Positions 16,609 to 27,369 of a stretch of DNA of 49,768 nucleotides are shown in pieces. The notes under the pieces are model-generated. The model did no database searches, was not told where the DNA came from, and was given only the letters and a program-made list of their open reading frames with translations. The number at the start of each line of letters is the position of its first letter. The first letter of the stretch is position 1. The position numbers and the translations under genes were made by a program. This stretch comes from Nitrospirota bacterium (GTDB lineage Bacteria; Nitrospirota; Leptospirillia; Leptospirillales; Leptospirillaceae), in assembly GCA_021810805.1 (NCBI GenBank), contig JAJZHW010000012.1:1-49768 (forward strand). The letters are read 5' to 3'.

Positions 16609-17687
16609 CCTCCACGGCGCTGACATGGCTGCGGACAGACCTCCCGGAAGAGGGCCGGCCCCGAGCCCTCCCCCAAGAGTCCCTTCCGCTTCTTCGCCTG
16701 GACCGACTGGAACCCTCCGTCTCCCTCCCTCCCCGACTCTTGAGAAAAATGGGAAGAACCTTCTCATCCCTTGAATTAAGCCGGTATCCCGACAGCGGAT
16801 CGAAGGATTTAAGAAAAAACATAGGAAAATACTTCCATGTCGATCCGGATCATATTTTACTGGGAAAAGGATCGGACGAGATCCTGGAAGTTCTCTTTCT
16901 CGCCATTTCTGGCCCGCTTTTGCTCGTCGACCCCTCCTTTGCCATGTACAAGAATCTCGCTCATCTCACGGGACGGAGCGTTCACACCGTCTCGCTGGAG
17001 AAAAACCTCTCCCTGAACGTCGGCCAGCTCCTGGAGGCGATACGTCGCCACAGCCCTGCCCTGGTGGTGCTCACCCACCCCAACAATCCGACGGGGGAGG
17101 GGCTGCCCCCTGAAGAGATCGCCCGAATCGCCGGGGCCTCCCCGGGGGGGGTCCTGATCGACGAAGCCTATGCCCCTTTCGCCCGAAGCACCTCCCTCGA
17201 GCTTCTTGGTCGGTTTCCCAATCTGATGGTCCTCCGCTCCTTTTCCAAACTCGGCTTGGCCGCCATTCGGCTCGGCTGGCTGGCCGCCTCTCCGGGCATT
17301 CTCTCGCGGCTCGATCTCGCGAGACTTCCCTATAATGTCGACAGCCTGCTCCAGTCGGCCGGAGCCCTGCTCTGCCGGGAGGCGCTTCCGAGGCTCGAGT
17401 CCCGGGCCCGCCAGACCGCCGCCCGACGTGAACGTTTGTTTGCCGCCCTGGGCCAAATCCCGGGCCTTCGGCCCTTCCCCTCCGAGGCGAACTTCCTCCT
17501 CTTCCGCACGGAATCGATGTCGGCATCTCGGGTCGAATCCGGACTCCGGGCACGGGGAATTGCCATTCGCGACATGTCTCCTGACCACCCACTTCTCCGC
17601 GACTGCCTCCGGGTGTCCATCGGAAACAAAAATGAGATCCGGGTTTTTCTTGAGGCCCTCTCCTCCATCATGAAAGGATCGCCATGA
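16605..17687 (+). CDS. hisC: Histidinol-phosphate aminotransferase
   Basis: PLP-dependent fold-type I aminotransferase converting imidazole-acetol phosphate to histidinol phosphate. It shows GKGSDEILEVLF, THPNNPTGEG, LIDEAYAPF and the PLP lysine in RSFSKLGLAAIRLGW. I start it at GTG 16605, which overlaps the hisD stop (GTGA) and has AAGGA about 7 nt upstream; this gives 360 residues, the usual length. The frame stays open far upstream through hisD, but that is a GC-rich shadow frame. It overlaps hisB by 4 nt (ATGA). Confidence 0.94.
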   Translation: MTSTALTWLRTDLPEEGRPRALPQESLPLLRLDRLEPSVSLPPRLLRKMGRTFSSLELSRYPDSGSKDLRKNIGKYFHVDPDHILLGKGSDEILEVLFLAISGPLLLVDPSFAMYKNLAHLTGRSVHTVSLEKNLSLNVGQLLEAIRRHSPALVVLTHPNNPTGEGLPPEEIARIAGASPGGVLIDEAYAPFARSTSLELLGRFPNLMVLRSFSKLGLAAIRLGWLAASPGILSRLDLARLPYNVDSLLQSAGALLCREALPRLESRARQTAARRERLFAALGQIPGLRPFPSEANFLLFRTESMSASRVESGLRARGIAIRDMSPDHPLLRDCLRVSIGNKNEIRVFLEALSSIMKGSP

Positions 17688-18295
17688 AGACTTCCCCCCG
17701 CAGACTCCCCCGCACGGCCTCGCTCCTCCGGGAGACCCGGGAGACCCGAATCGAAGGGACCCTGGCTCTCGATGGAACCGGAAAGACAACCATCTCCACC
17801 GGGATGCCCTTTTTCGACCATCTTCTGGACCAGGTGGGCCGCCACGGACTCTTCGACCTCGAGCTCACCGCCAAGGGAGACCTCCATGTAGACTGGCACC
17901 ACACGGTGGAGGACACCGGACTCCTTCTGGGAAGCCTATTCGATGAGGCTCTGGGAGAGCGCACGGCCATCAGCCGCTACGGCTTCTTCTATGCCCCGCT
18001 CGACGAGGCCCTGGCCAGGGCCGTGGTGGACCTCTCCGGACGCCCCTTCCTCGTCTACGACCTTCCCCTCGAACGGGGAGAGAGGGTCCGGGACTTCGAC
18101 CTCGACCTTCTGGAGGACTTTTTTCAGGCCTTTAGCCAGAAGGCCCGACTGACCCTCCATCTCCAGCTTCTCTCCGGAAGAAACAGCCACCACAAGGCCG
18201 AGGCCCTTTTCAAATCCTTTGCTCGGGCCCTTCGGATGGCCGTCTCTCCGGATCCCCGCCAGACGGGGATTCCCTCCACCAAAGGCACCCTCTGA
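17684..18295 (+). CDS. hisB: Imidazoleglycerol-phosphate dehydratase
   Basis: Manganese-dependent dehydratase producing imidazole-acetol phosphate. It has the two characteristic metal-binding histidine clusters, FFDHLLDQVGRHG with DWHHTVEDTG, and later SGRNSHHKAEALFK. At 203 residues it is the monofunctional dehydratase, with no histidinol-phosphatase domain, so that phosphatase must be encoded elsewhere. The start overlaps the hisC stop and the stop overlaps the hisH start (TGATG). Confidence 0.96.
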   Translation: MKTSPRRLPRTASLLRETRETRIEGTLALDGTGKTTISTGMPFFDHLLDQVGRHGLFDLELTAKGDLHVDWHHTVEDTGLLLGSLFDEALGERTAISRYGFFYAPLDEALARAVVDLSGRPFLVYDLPLERGERVRDFDLDLLEDFFQAFSQKARLTLHLQLLSGRNSHHKAEALFKSFARALRMAVSPDPRQTGIPSTKGTL

Positions 18296-18918
18296 TGCCG
18301 GCGTCCCCCCGGACCTGCGTCATCGACTACGACATGGGAAATATCCACTCCGTGTCGAAGGCGCTGGAGGCCAGCGGCCACCGAGTCAGGGTTGTGGCCT
18401 CTCCGGAGGAGATGGCCGCAGAGTCTCCCACTCATCTGGTGTTACCCGGAGTCGGAGCCTTTGGAGAGGGAAAGATCCGTCTGGAACAAAAGGGATGGAT
18501 CCCCGTCCTCGAACGCTGGCTCAAGGAGAATCGCCCCTTCCTGGGAATCTGCCTGGGCATGCAGCTCCTCTTCGAGCGGAGCCAGGAGTTTGGAACTCAC
18601 CAGGGGCTGGGGTTTTTTTCCGGAGAAATCGTTCCCTTCGATCCTTCCCGGGGAAAGGTCCCCCAGATCGGCTGGAACGAGGTGGTTCGCAAGGGCACTC
18701 ATCCCCTTTGGACGGCTCTTCCTGAGCGGCCGGACTTTTACTTTGTCCACTCCTATCGGGTCCGCACCTCCGACACCGGCCTCGTTCTGGGGGAGACCGA
18801 CTATCAGGGACTCTATCCGTCGATGGTCGGTCGGGGACGGGTCGCCGCGGTCCAGTTCCACCCGGAAAAAAGCCAGTCGGCGGGTCTCAAACTACTCGAA
18901 AACTTTGGAGGACTCTAA
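18295..18918 (+). CDS. hisH: Imidazole glycerol phosphate synthase, glutaminase subunit
   Basis: Class I glutamine amidotransferase that supplies ammonia to HisF. The catalytic triad is visible: Cys86 in GICLGMQLLF, and His189 and Glu191 in VQFHPEKS. DYDMGNIHSV at the N-terminus and LPGVGAFGEG are typical. It is the partner of hisF two genes downstream. Confidence 0.96.
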   Translation: MPASPRTCVIDYDMGNIHSVSKALEASGHRVRVVASPEEMAAESPTHLVLPGVGAFGEGKIRLEQKGWIPVLERWLKENRPFLGICLGMQLLFERSQEFGTHQGLGFFSGEIVPFDPSRGKVPQIGWNEVVRKGTHPLWTALPERPDFYFVHSYRVRTSDTGLVLGETDYQGLYPSMVGRGRVAAVQFHPEKSQSAGLKLLENFGGL

Positions 18919-18919
18919 G

Positions 18920-19651
18920 ATGCAGCTCTACCCGGCGATCGACCTCTCCTCGGGACGCGTAGTCCGCCTGACCCAGGGCGATTTTGCCCGGGCCACCGTC
19001 TATGAGGAGGATCCGGCCCGAGCCGCCCGAGGCTTTTCTGAAAAGGGTGCCACCTGGCTCCATGTCGTGGATCTCGACGGGGCAAAGACGGGCCAGCCAG
19101 GAAATCTCCCTGCGTTGAAGGCCATCATCGGGGCCTTTCCGGGAAAGATCCAGGTGGGGGGAGGGATCCGCACCCTCGATACCGCCCGACGCTATCTCGA
19201 ACTGGGAGTCGAGAGGCTCGTCCTTGGAACCGGAGCGCTCACCAACCCCGACTTTCTTGGAGCCATGCTCCGGGAATGTTCCGGACGCTTCTTCGTGGGG
19301 GTGGATGTACGGGGAGGGAAAATCGCCATCTCGGGATGGCTTGAGACCACCGAGGGCTCTCCGTTCGCCACCATGACAAGGCTCGCCTCTGAAGGGGTTG
19401 CGGGATTTGTCTATACCGACATCTCCAAGGACGGCATGCTCGAAGGTCCCAACCTTCCCGTCTACCGGGAACTTGCGGCCACGCTCAACGCCCCGGTGAT
19501 CGCCAGCGGGGGAATCGGCTCCCTCGACGACATTCTCCGCCTTCGGGAAGCGAAGGTCTCCGGAGCCATCGTGGGACGGGCCCTCTATACCGGAGCGGTG
19601 GACTTGGCCGCCGCCCTGGCTCTCTGCCGGGAGGATCTCCCCCCATGCTGA
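18920..19651 (+). CDS. hisA: Phosphoribosylformimino-5-aminoimidazole carboxamide ribotide isomerase
   Basis: TIM-barrel isomerase (ProFAR isomerase). It begins [17 protein letters not shown], carrying the first catalytic Asp in PAIDL, with the second Asp in [12 protein letters not shown]; the phosphate sites GGGIRT and SGGIGS match the half-barrel repeat shared with HisF. ATG 18920 follows the hisH stop by 1 nt, and the frame upstream is a shadow of hisH. 243 residues is the normal length. It overlaps hisF by 7 nt. Confidence 0.95.
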   Translation: MQLYPAIDLSSGRVVRLTQGDFARATVYEEDPARAARGFSEKGATWLHVVDLDGAKTGQPGNLPALKAIIGAFPGKIQVGGGIRTLDTARRYLELGVERLVLGTGALTNPDFLGAMLRECSGRFFVGVDVRGGKIAISGWLETTEGSPFATMTRLASEGVAGFVYTDISKDGMLEGPNLPVYRELAATLNAPVIASGGIGSLDDILRLREAKVSGAIVGRALYTGAVDLAAALALCREDLPPC

Positions 19652-20433
19652 AGAAGCGGATCATCCCCTGTCTGGACATGAAGGGGGGAAGGGTGGTCAA
19701 GGGGGTCTGCTTCGAATCCCTCACCGATGCCGGCGACCCGGTGGAAACCGCCGCCCTTTACGATCGGATGGGGGCCGACGAGCTGTGTTTTTTGGACATC
19801 GGCGCCTCGGTGGAAAACCGGGGAACGCTCTTTGAGATCGTGGAACAGACGGCGAGCCGGGTCTTTCTCCCCCTGACCGTGGGGGGAGGCATCCGGACCA
19901 CTGACGAAATCCGCAAGGCCCTCAATGCGGGAGCGGACAAGGTCTCCCTGAACTCGGCCGCCCTCTCGCGCCCGGAGCTCCTCACTGAGGGGGCGATTCG
20001 CTTCGGCTCCCAGTGCATCGTCCTGGCCGTGGACGTCAAGAGGGAAGGGGAGTCCTGGCGGGTCTACTCCCACGGGGGGACCCGCCCCACCGACCGTGAC
20101 GCCCTGGAGTGGATCGTCGAAGGCGCCCGGCGAGGAGCGGGAGAAATTCTCCTGACCTCCATGGACAGAGACGGAACGAAGACGGGGTACGACACCGATC
20201 TTCTCCGGGCAGTGAGCCGGGCGGTGGACGTGCCCCTCATCGCCTCCGGGGGGGCCGGGAGCCTCGACGACTTTCGTCTGGCCTTCGAATCCGGGGCCGA
20301 TGCCGCTCTGGCCGCCAGCCTCTTTCACTTCGGGACGGTCGACCTCCGGGACCTTCGGCGTTTTCTGTTCGGACAGGGGCTGGCAGTCCGGCCCCCCATG
20401 GACACCTTTTCTCCGGGAGACGACCGTGGATGA
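19645..20433 (+). CDS. hisF: Imidazole glycerol phosphate synthase, cyclase subunit
   Basis: TIM-barrel cyclase that uses ammonia from HisH to form imidazole glycerol phosphate and AICAR. It begins [19 protein letters not shown] with the catalytic Asp of CLD, and carries the second catalytic Asp in [13 protein letters not shown]. Phosphate-binding GGGIRTT and SGGAGS are present. 262 residues is typical. Confidence 0.96.
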   Translation: MLKKRIIPCLDMKGGRVVKGVCFESLTDAGDPVETAALYDRMGADELCFLDIGASVENRGTLFEIVEQTASRVFLPLTVGGGIRTTDEIRKALNAGADKVSLNSAALSRPELLTEGAIRFGSQCIVLAVDVKREGESWRVYSHGGTRPTDRDALEWIVEGARRGAGEILLTSMDRDGTKTGYDTDLLRAVSRAVDVPLIASGGAGSLDDFRLAFESGADAALAASLFHFGTVDLRDLRRFLFGQGLAVRPPMDTFSPGDDRG

Positions 20434-21118
20434 CTCCATCCTTCACACCCTCTTTCCCGACGAAGGGATCCTCCGCCCCGTCGTGGTCCAGGAGGTCCGC
20501 TTCGGCAAGGTCCTGATGGTGGGATACATGAACAGGGAGGCCTTCCACAAGACACTCGACAGCGGGAGGGTCACCTTTTTCAGCCGTTCGAAGGGACGGC
20601 TCTGGACCAAGGGAGAGACCTCCGGCCATTTTCTGGCACTGGTCTCGCTCCGCTACGACTGCGATGGCGATACCCTCCTGGCTCTGGTTCGCCCCCAGGG
20701 GCCGACCTGCCACACCGGAACGGAAAGCTGCTTCGACGGACGGCCCCTCTTTCCCGAGACCGACGTTCGACCGGCCTTCGAAACCCTGGGAGATCTCTCG
20801 GCAACCATCGCCCGCCGAAGGGGGGGCGACCCCGAAACCTCCTACGTCGCCCGCCTCCTTTCCGGGCCGCGCTCGGCCCTCCTCAAGAAACTCGTGGAGG
20901 AGGCAGGCGAGACGATGGCCGCCATCTATGAGGAGGATGCTCCCGGAACCCGCTCCGAAATGGCCGACCTGCTCTTCCACCTCCTCGTGGCGATGGAGAG
21001 GAGCCACACCCCCTGGGAGGACGTTCTGGAGGTTCTGGAAAAACGCACGGGAAAGGGGGGGCTCGAGGAAAAGAAGGAGCGCTCCCAGACCCCCCAAAAG
21101 AAAGGACATACTCCATGA
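20426..21118 (+). CDS. hisI: Bifunctional phosphoribosyl-AMP cyclohydrolase / phosphoribosyl-ATP pyrophosphatase
   Basis: Fused HisI-HisE enzyme for steps two and three of histidine synthesis. The HisI half (about residues 1-110) has VGYMNREAF, the metal/zinc residues of [10 protein letters not shown] and [12 protein letters not shown]. The HisE half (about 120-205) has [15 protein letters not shown] and [13 protein letters not shown], the MazG-like helices. It starts at GTG 20426 with GGGAGA 6 nt upstream, overlapping the hisF stop. The last 25 residues ([16 protein letters not shown]...) are a charged tail. It overlaps the HIT gene by 4 nt. Confidence 0.94.
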   Translation: MDDSILHTLFPDEGILRPVVVQEVRFGKVLMVGYMNREAFHKTLDSGRVTFFSRSKGRLWTKGETSGHFLALVSLRYDCDGDTLLALVRPQGPTCHTGTESCFDGRPLFPETDVRPAFETLGDLSATIARRRGGDPETSYVARLLSGPRSALLKKLVEEAGETMAAIYEEDAPGTRSEMADLLFHLLVAMERSHTPWEDVLEVLEKRTGKGGLEEKKERSQTPQKKGHTP

Positions 21119-21480
21119 CGGCGCCCTCCTCGGACCCGTGCCTTTTTTGTCGCATCATTCGGGGAGAGATCCCCGCAGGACGTCTGGGAGAATCCGCCGA
21201 TTCGGTGGCGATCGCAGATATCGCTCCCCAGGCTCCCCACCACGTTCTCCTCATCCCCAAGCGCCATTCCCCCCATATTGGTGAGTTCATGAAGGGTCCC
21301 CGGGCCGCCGAAGAGATGAAGGACCTCCTGGATCTGGGGCAGGGAATCGTGGCAAAGAAAAACCTCGAGGAAAAGGGGTACCGTCTTGTCGTCAATACAG
21401 GGGAGGAAGGGGGGCAGACCGTTCCCCACCTCCATATCCACCTGCTGGCAGGCCGTGAGATGGGGTGGCCCCCCGGCTGA
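21115..21480 (+). CDS. HIT-family nucleotide hydrolase (HinT-like)
   Basis: A 121-residue histidine-triad protein. The triad is VPHLHIHLLAG near the C-terminus, and CLFCRIIRGEIP at the N-terminus provides a CxxC typical of bacterial HinT. The family hydrolyses purine nucleoside phosphoramidates. It is the last gene of the his run (ATGA overlap with hisI). No terminator is obvious before the rpsU promoter. Confidence 0.93.
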   Translation: MTAPSSDPCLFCRIIRGEIPAGRLGESADSVAIADIAPQAPHHVLLIPKRHSPHIGEFMKGPRAAEEMKDLLDLGQGIVAKKNLEEKGYRLVVNTGEEGGQTVPHLHIHLLAGREMGWPPG

Positions 21481-21520
21481 AGGGTAAAATTCGCGCCCTG
21501 CCTTGATCCTCTCCTTTTCT

Positions 21521-21549
21521 TTGACAATATTTCGACCGGGGTATAAAAT
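21521..21549 (+). promoter_or_regulatory. Sigma70 promoter of the rpsU-dnaG-rpoD operon
   Basis: Perfect TTGACA (21521-21526), 17-nt spacer, TAAAAT (21544-21549, five of six). It lies about 40 nt past the HIT stop and 40 nt before the rpsU ATG. Confidence 0.85.
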
Positions 21550-21589
21550 AAACAGTCTGCGTCAGTCCTATCCATAAGGGAGGTTTTGA

Positions 21590-21787
21590 ATGACTGGAGT
21601 TCGCGTCAAGGAAAACGAATCGTTTGAAAGCGCCCTCAAGCGCTTCAAAAAACAGTGCGAAAAAGCGGGGATCCTCTCCGACGTCAAGAAGCGCGAACAT
21701 TACGAAAAGCCCTCCGTCCGCCGCAAGAAGAAAGCCCTCGCTGCCAGAAAGAAGGCCATGAAGCGGGCCCGCTTGGCGGTTCGCTAG
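21590..21787 (+). CDS. rpsU: 30S ribosomal protein S21
   Basis: A 65-residue, very basic protein matching S21 throughout: [19 protein letters not shown] and a Lys/Arg-rich C-terminal tail ([19 protein letters not shown]). It is preceded by GGGAGG 6 nt before the ATG. First gene of the macromolecular-synthesis operon. About 200 nt without a recognisable gene follow; they contain the inverted repeat GACAGGAGACTCCTGTC near 21817 without a T run. Confidence 0.96.
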   Translation: MTGVRVKENESFESALKRFKKQCEKAGILSDVKKREHYEKPSVRRKKKALAARKKAMKRARLAVR

Positions 21788-21987
21788 AGCTCTTCTCCAA
21801 AACGGGATGCCGGAGCAGACAGGAGACTCCTGTCCGTTCCGAAGAACGTCGCGTTGCAGGAGCCTCTCCCAGGAATGTCCGGGTTCGCACAGCGGCAATC
21901 TGCCACGGCCTGGACCGCCCCTGGAATGGCCCCTCTCGAGTTCATCACCCTGACATACTGTCTTTCCTAATTGAAAAAGGGGAACGA

Positions 21988-22443
21988 GTGGGACTTCGGG
22001 AAACGCTTCTGGATCACCAGAAAGAGAGCCTGAAGGCCAAGGACTCTGTCCGGCTTTCCGTTCTTCGCCTTCTTCTCTCCCAGGTCAAAAATCGGGAAAT
22101 TGAAAAGGGTAAAGGCTCGACTCTCACCGACGAGGAGATTATCGAGACGATCTCTTCCATGACCCGGAAGATGGATGAGTCCATCCAGGGGTTCACGGCC
22201 GGAGGACGCATCGACCTCGCCGACAAGGAACGGGCGGAACAGGCGATCCTGAGAGAATACCTCCCCGAGCCGCTCTCCGAAGCGGCCATCGATGCCCTGG
22301 TCGCTGAAGGGATTGCCGCCACGGGTGCTGCCGGACCCAAGGCCATGGGAGCCCTCATGCAGTGGCTCTCCCCCCGAACCAAGGGCCGCGCCGACAACAG
22401 GATCGTCAGCCAGAAGGTCAAGGCGGCCCTCGAGAAATCCTGA
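21988..22443 (+). CDS. GatB/YqeY domain protein
   Basis: A 151-residue YqeY-type protein, the stand-alone form of the tRNA-binding tail domain of GatB amidotransferase. Family features: LRETLLDHQKESLKAKD at the start, LRLLLSQVKNREIEKG in the middle and YLPEPLSEAAIDALV towards the end. Its precise role is unknown; it often sits between rpsU and dnaG, as here. GTG 21988 is chosen because AAAGGGGA lies just upstream and the N-terminus then matches the family; the frame upstream has no homology. Confidence 0.92.
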   Translation: MGLRETLLDHQKESLKAKDSVRLSVLRLLLSQVKNREIEKGKGSTLTDEEIIETISSMTRKMDESIQGFTAGGRIDLADKERAEQAILREYLPEPLSEAAIDALVAEGIAATGAAGPKAMGALMQWLSPRTKGRADNRIVSQKVKAALEKS

Positions 22444-22501
22444 CCGGCGACTGTCTTTTTCTGAAGGAGTCGTATCCGGAGCCCAATCGAACGGACGGAA
22501 G

Positions 22502-24253
22502 ATGGCGGATGAATGGGTTGAGTCGGTTCGTCGTGCCACGGACCTCGTAGAGGTCGCGTCTCGCTACGTCAACCTGAGGAAACGCGGGCAAAAATGGGTG
22601 GGCCTGTGTCCCTTTCATGAAGAAAAGTCCCCTTCGTTCCAGATCGATCCCGACAAACAGCTCTATTACTGTTTCGGTTGCCATGCCGGGGGGGATGTCT
22701 TTCGCCTCGTCGAAAAGCTTGACCACAAAACCTTTGGCGATGTTGTTCGCTTGCTGGCCCAAGACGCGGGAATCGCCCTCCCCGAGCGAGGGTCGGCCGA
22801 AGAACGCGAAAAAAGGGACCGCATCAGAAAGGCTCTCCAAAGCGCCTTTGACCTCTACCGGAAGGCTCTCTCTTACTCTCAGGGAGAGCCGGCCCGGCGT
22901 TACCTCAGGGAGTCCCGGAAACTTACCGAAAAGACGATCGAGAGATTCGGCCTCGGATGGGCTCCGCCCACATCCATTCTCTCCGAGACCTTTGGAGGGG
23001 GCCGGGAGGGGAGCCTTCCTGACCCCCTCGGACAGGCCCTCATCGAGACGGGAATGATCCGGCCTCCTGCCTCCGGGCCAGGGGGATACGGGGGAGGGGA
23101 TCTCTTCAGAAATCGAATCATGATCCCCATCCGGGATCGGGAGGGAGGCGCTCCCGTGGGCTTCGGAGGACGAACGCTTGAGTCGGGAGGCCGATCCCCC
23201 AAGTATCTCAACTCTGCCGAGTCGCCGACCTTCAAAAAGAGGGAGATCCTCTACGGGATCGACCAAGCGGCCCGCTCGATGCGAAAAGAGGGGCGGGTGC
23301 TGGTGGTGGAGGGCTACTTCGACGTCATTGCCCTCTCCCAGGCGGGAATAGAGAATGTGGTCGCTCCTCTGGGGACCGCCCTGGGGCCGGCCCACATCTC
23401 CACGATCAAGAAAAGTGCCGGAGAGGTCATCCTCCTCTTCGACGGAGATCGGGCCGGAAGAGAAGCCGCCATGAGCATTGTCGGCCGTTTTCTCTGGGAT
23501 CCCGATCTCTCTTTCCGGGCCATCTGGCTGCCTGACGGAACCGACCCCGACACCTGGGTTCAGCAGGAGGGGCGATCTGCGGTGGAGAAGGCTCTGGCGG
23601 AAGCCCTTCCCATGGGAGACTTCGTCCTGGACTGGCTGACCTCCTCGGTGGCCAGAGCCGGAAAGGATCAGGCGGCACGGTCGGCGTTGACTGCGGACTT
23701 TCTCGCCATGGTCCGGGCCTTTCCCGACCTGGAGGTGCAGGACCGGCTTCTTCAGAGCGGGGCGATCCTTCTGGGAACCATGAAGGATCTTCTCGCCCAT
23801 TCGCTGCTGTCCGGTCCGGAAGCCTCCCGGGAGGCCCGGAAGGAACGGGCGGCGGAGGCGGAAGGGCCGGCACTGGGGAATCGTGCCCTCGCCGTCAGGA
23901 ACCATCTGGTGGAGCTTTTGAGGATGTGGGTCGACGGAGAATCCCCCCACCCTCGGGAGGTTCTGAAGAGAGAAGACTTCGCCTTCGTCGAGGAGCCGGG
24001 ACTGGCCTCCATCCTCGACGCGCTTTGGGCGCAGGAGGGATTGGACCCCGACACCAATGGAACAGGGAGCTTTCACGATCTTCTCAGGCGGGATCCCCCA
24101 TTGATGAAGCTCTGGTACGAGCTTCCCTCCGACCCGGGCTCCCGCCAGGAACGGCTCGAGGACATTCGGCTTGCCGCCTGGCGCATGTCCCGCAAGAACA
24201 GACAGAGATTTCGAACGGACGGACCCGAAAGACCCGGATCCGTCCTCTCATAG
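22502..24253 (+). CDS. dnaG: DNA primase
   Basis: Synthesises RNA primers for replication. An N-terminal zinc ribbon uses Cys36, His39, Cys57 and Cys60 (LCPFHEEKSPSF and YYCFGCHAGG). The catalytic core includes FGGRTLE and KYLNSAES, and a TOPRIM domain has VVEGYFDVIAL and LLFDGDRAGREA with the acidic metal-binding residues. A C-terminal helical region for DnaB binding follows. 583 residues is typical. ATG 22502 gives the normal N-terminus MADEWVESVRRATDLVEVA; the upstream open frame is a yqeY shadow. Confidence 0.95.
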   Translation: MADEWVESVRRATDLVEVASRYVNLRKRGQKWVGLCPFHEEKSPSFQIDPDKQLYYCFGCHAGGDVFRLVEKLDHKTFGDVVRLLAQDAGIALPERGSAEEREKRDRIRKALQSAFDLYRKALSYSQGEPARRYLRESRKLTEKTIERFGLGWAPPTSILSETFGGGREGSLPDPLGQALIETGMIRPPASGPGGYGGGDLFRNRIMIPIRDREGGAPVGFGGRTLESGGRSPKYLNSAESPTFKKREILYGIDQAARSMRKEGRVLVVEGYFDVIALSQAGIENVVAPLGTALGPAHISTIKKSAGEVILLFDGDRAGREAAMSIVGRFLWDPDLSFRAIWLPDGTDPDTWVQQEGRSAVEKALAEALPMGDFVLDWLTSSVARAGKDQAARSALTADFLAMVRAFPDLEVQDRLLQSGAILLGTMKDLLAHSLLSGPEASREARKERAAEAEGPALGNRALAVRNHLVELLRMWVDGESPHPREVLKREDFAFVEEPGLASILDALWAQEGLDPDTNGTGSFHDLLRRDPPLMKLWYELPSDPGSRQERLEDIRLAAWRMSRKNRQRFRTDGPERPGSVLS

Positions 24254-24270
24254 ACCCATAGGGAGACACG

Positions 24271-26046
<1,776 letters not shown>

Positions 26047-26060
26047 CCTGGCGAAATAAC

Positions 26061-26135
26061 GGGCCTATAGCTCAACGGCAGAGCTGCCGGCTCATAACCG
26101 GTTGGTTCCAGGTTCGAATCCTGGTGGGCCCACCA
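26061..26135 (+). tRNA. tRNA with CAU anticodon, probably tRNA-Ile2
   Basis: A 75-nt cloverleaf with encoded CCA: acceptor GGGCCTA/TGGGCCC, a short D arm (GCTC...GAGC), anticodon loop CTCATAA giving CAU, and TTCGAATC in the T loop. CAU can be initiator Met, elongator Met or lysidine-modified Ile2. The acceptor pair G1-C72 rules against initiator. The anticodon loop followed by TTGGT, and the position straight after rpoD (as ileX in E. coli), favour Ile2. Confidence 0.85.
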
Positions 26136-26166
26136 CCGAAAACGAACGAGAAGAAAGGACCTCCCC

Positions 26167-26889
26167 TTGGACGTGGGACCCTCGGTCCAGGAAACCCTGG
26201 CCCTGGTATACCGGCTACAAACGATCGACAACGAATTAGCCCAAATTACCGGTGAGATAGAGGCATCCCGGGCCGGTCTTCAGGAAAGGGAAGAGGCGCT
26301 CTCCGGGCTGATCGCCCGGATCGATGCCGAACGGAAGGACCACCAGTCCCTGACCCGAGAAAAAAAGGACAAGGAAGAAGAGCTCCGGACAAACGAGCAC
26401 ATCATCTCGGAGAACAAGAAAAAAAACAAGGAGCTTCGCAACTCCCGGGAAATTCAGGCCTACATGGCCGAGATGGAGTTCCGTCGCGACGAAGTCGAGC
26501 GTCTTCAGGATGAAATCCTCCGGCTGATGGAGACCCTCGAGACCCTCGACAAGACCCTCGAAAATCGAACCACCGAGGTCGACTCCCTCCGGCAGGAGAT
26601 TGAGGCCGCCCGGGCGGCCCAGGCCGAACGGGAGACGGAGAAAAAGGGAGAGATCGACGCCTTGGAGTCGGAGAAGACGAGCCTGATGGGCACCTTCCCC
26701 GAGACACTGCTCTCCCAGTACCAGCGCCTCAAGATCTCCCACAAGAACGGCTTGGTGGTCTCCCGCATCCAGGAGGGAACCTGCGGGGCCTGTCGGATGG
26801 TTCTTCCTCCCCGAACCATGACAGAGGTCAAAAAACGCCAAAAGATCATCCCCTGCCTACACTGTCAGAGGTGGCTCTATCTCGAATAG
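26167..26889 (+). CDS. Coiled-coil protein with C4-type zinc ribbon
   Basis: A 240-residue cytoplasmic protein: a long antiparallel coiled-coil hairpin (about residues 8-185, heptads rich in E, K, R, L) followed by a four-cysteine zinc ribbon made of CGAC and CLHC near the C-terminus. This is the CT398/CdsZ-like family (older name DUF164), of uncertain molecular role. Start is TTG 26167 (GGACCT upstream), with GTG 26173 as an alternative. It sits directly before the RNase P RNA gene, an arrangement I recall from many bacteria. Confidence 0.88.
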   Translation: MDVGPSVQETLALVYRLQTIDNELAQITGEIEASRAGLQEREEALSGLIARIDAERKDHQSLTREKKDKEEELRTNEHIISENKKKNKELRNSREIQAYMAEMEFRRDEVERLQDEILRLMETLETLDKTLENRTTEVDSLRQEIEAARAAQAERETEKKGEIDALESEKTSLMGTFPETLLSQYQRLKISHKNGLVVSRIQEGTCGACRMVLPPRTMTEVKKRQKIIPCLHCQRWLYLE

Positions 26890-26949
26890 GGCGAAAGGGG
26901 AGGGGAAACGCCCCCTCATGCAAGGGGAACCCCCGGATCCTCTGGGATC

Positions 26950-27323
26950 CGGGTTCGGGAGAAGACTGGAAGATGGCCGCCCGGACATCATGTCCGGGAG
27001 GAAAGTCCGAGCACCGCAGGGCAGGGCGCTGGGTAACACCCAGTCCTGGCGACAGGAAGGAAAGTGCCACAGAAAACAAACCGCCGGACTCCGGTCCGGT
27101 AAGGGTGAAAAGGCGAGGTAAGAGCTCACCGCGTCTCCGGTGACGGAGACGGCATGGTAAACCCCGCCCGGTGCAAGACCAAATAGGGAGGCTCGCATTC
27201 GTGCGGAAGGCTGGCCCGGCCCACGCCTCCGGGTAAGGTCGCTAGAGTCCAGGGGTAACCCTGGTCCCAGAGTAATGGCCATCCTCGACAGAACTCGGCT
27301 TACGAAGGTCTTCCCCGGACCCG
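26950..27323 (+). ncRNA. rnpB: RNase P RNA, bacterial type A
   Basis: The catalytic RNA of RNase P, which matures tRNA 5' ends. Conserved segments appear in the correct order: GAGGAAAGTCCG, ACAGAAAACAAACCGC, GGTAAGGGTGAAA, GTAAGAGCTCACCG, AGAGTAATGGCCATC and ACAGAACTCGGCTTAC. The ends are set by helix P1: 26950-26966 pairs with 27308-27323 over 16 bp with one bulged A. About 374 nt, a normal size. No separate promoter or terminator is clear; it may be read through from the zinc-ribbon gene and trimmed. Confidence 0.95.
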
Positions 27324-27341
27324 AAATCCAGAAGGACACTC

Positions 27342-27369
27342 CCCGTCCATGAAAGCCCGTCCATGAAAG
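27342..27369 (+). repeat. 14-nt tandem duplication over the HD gene start
   Basis: CCCGTCCATGAAAG occurs twice head to tail (27342-27355 and 27356-27369), so there are two ATGAAAG starts 14 nt apart in different frames. The first ATG (27349) meets a stop after five codons; only the second (27363) opens the HD gene. AAGGA at about 27332 is closer to the first. Confidence 0.85.
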
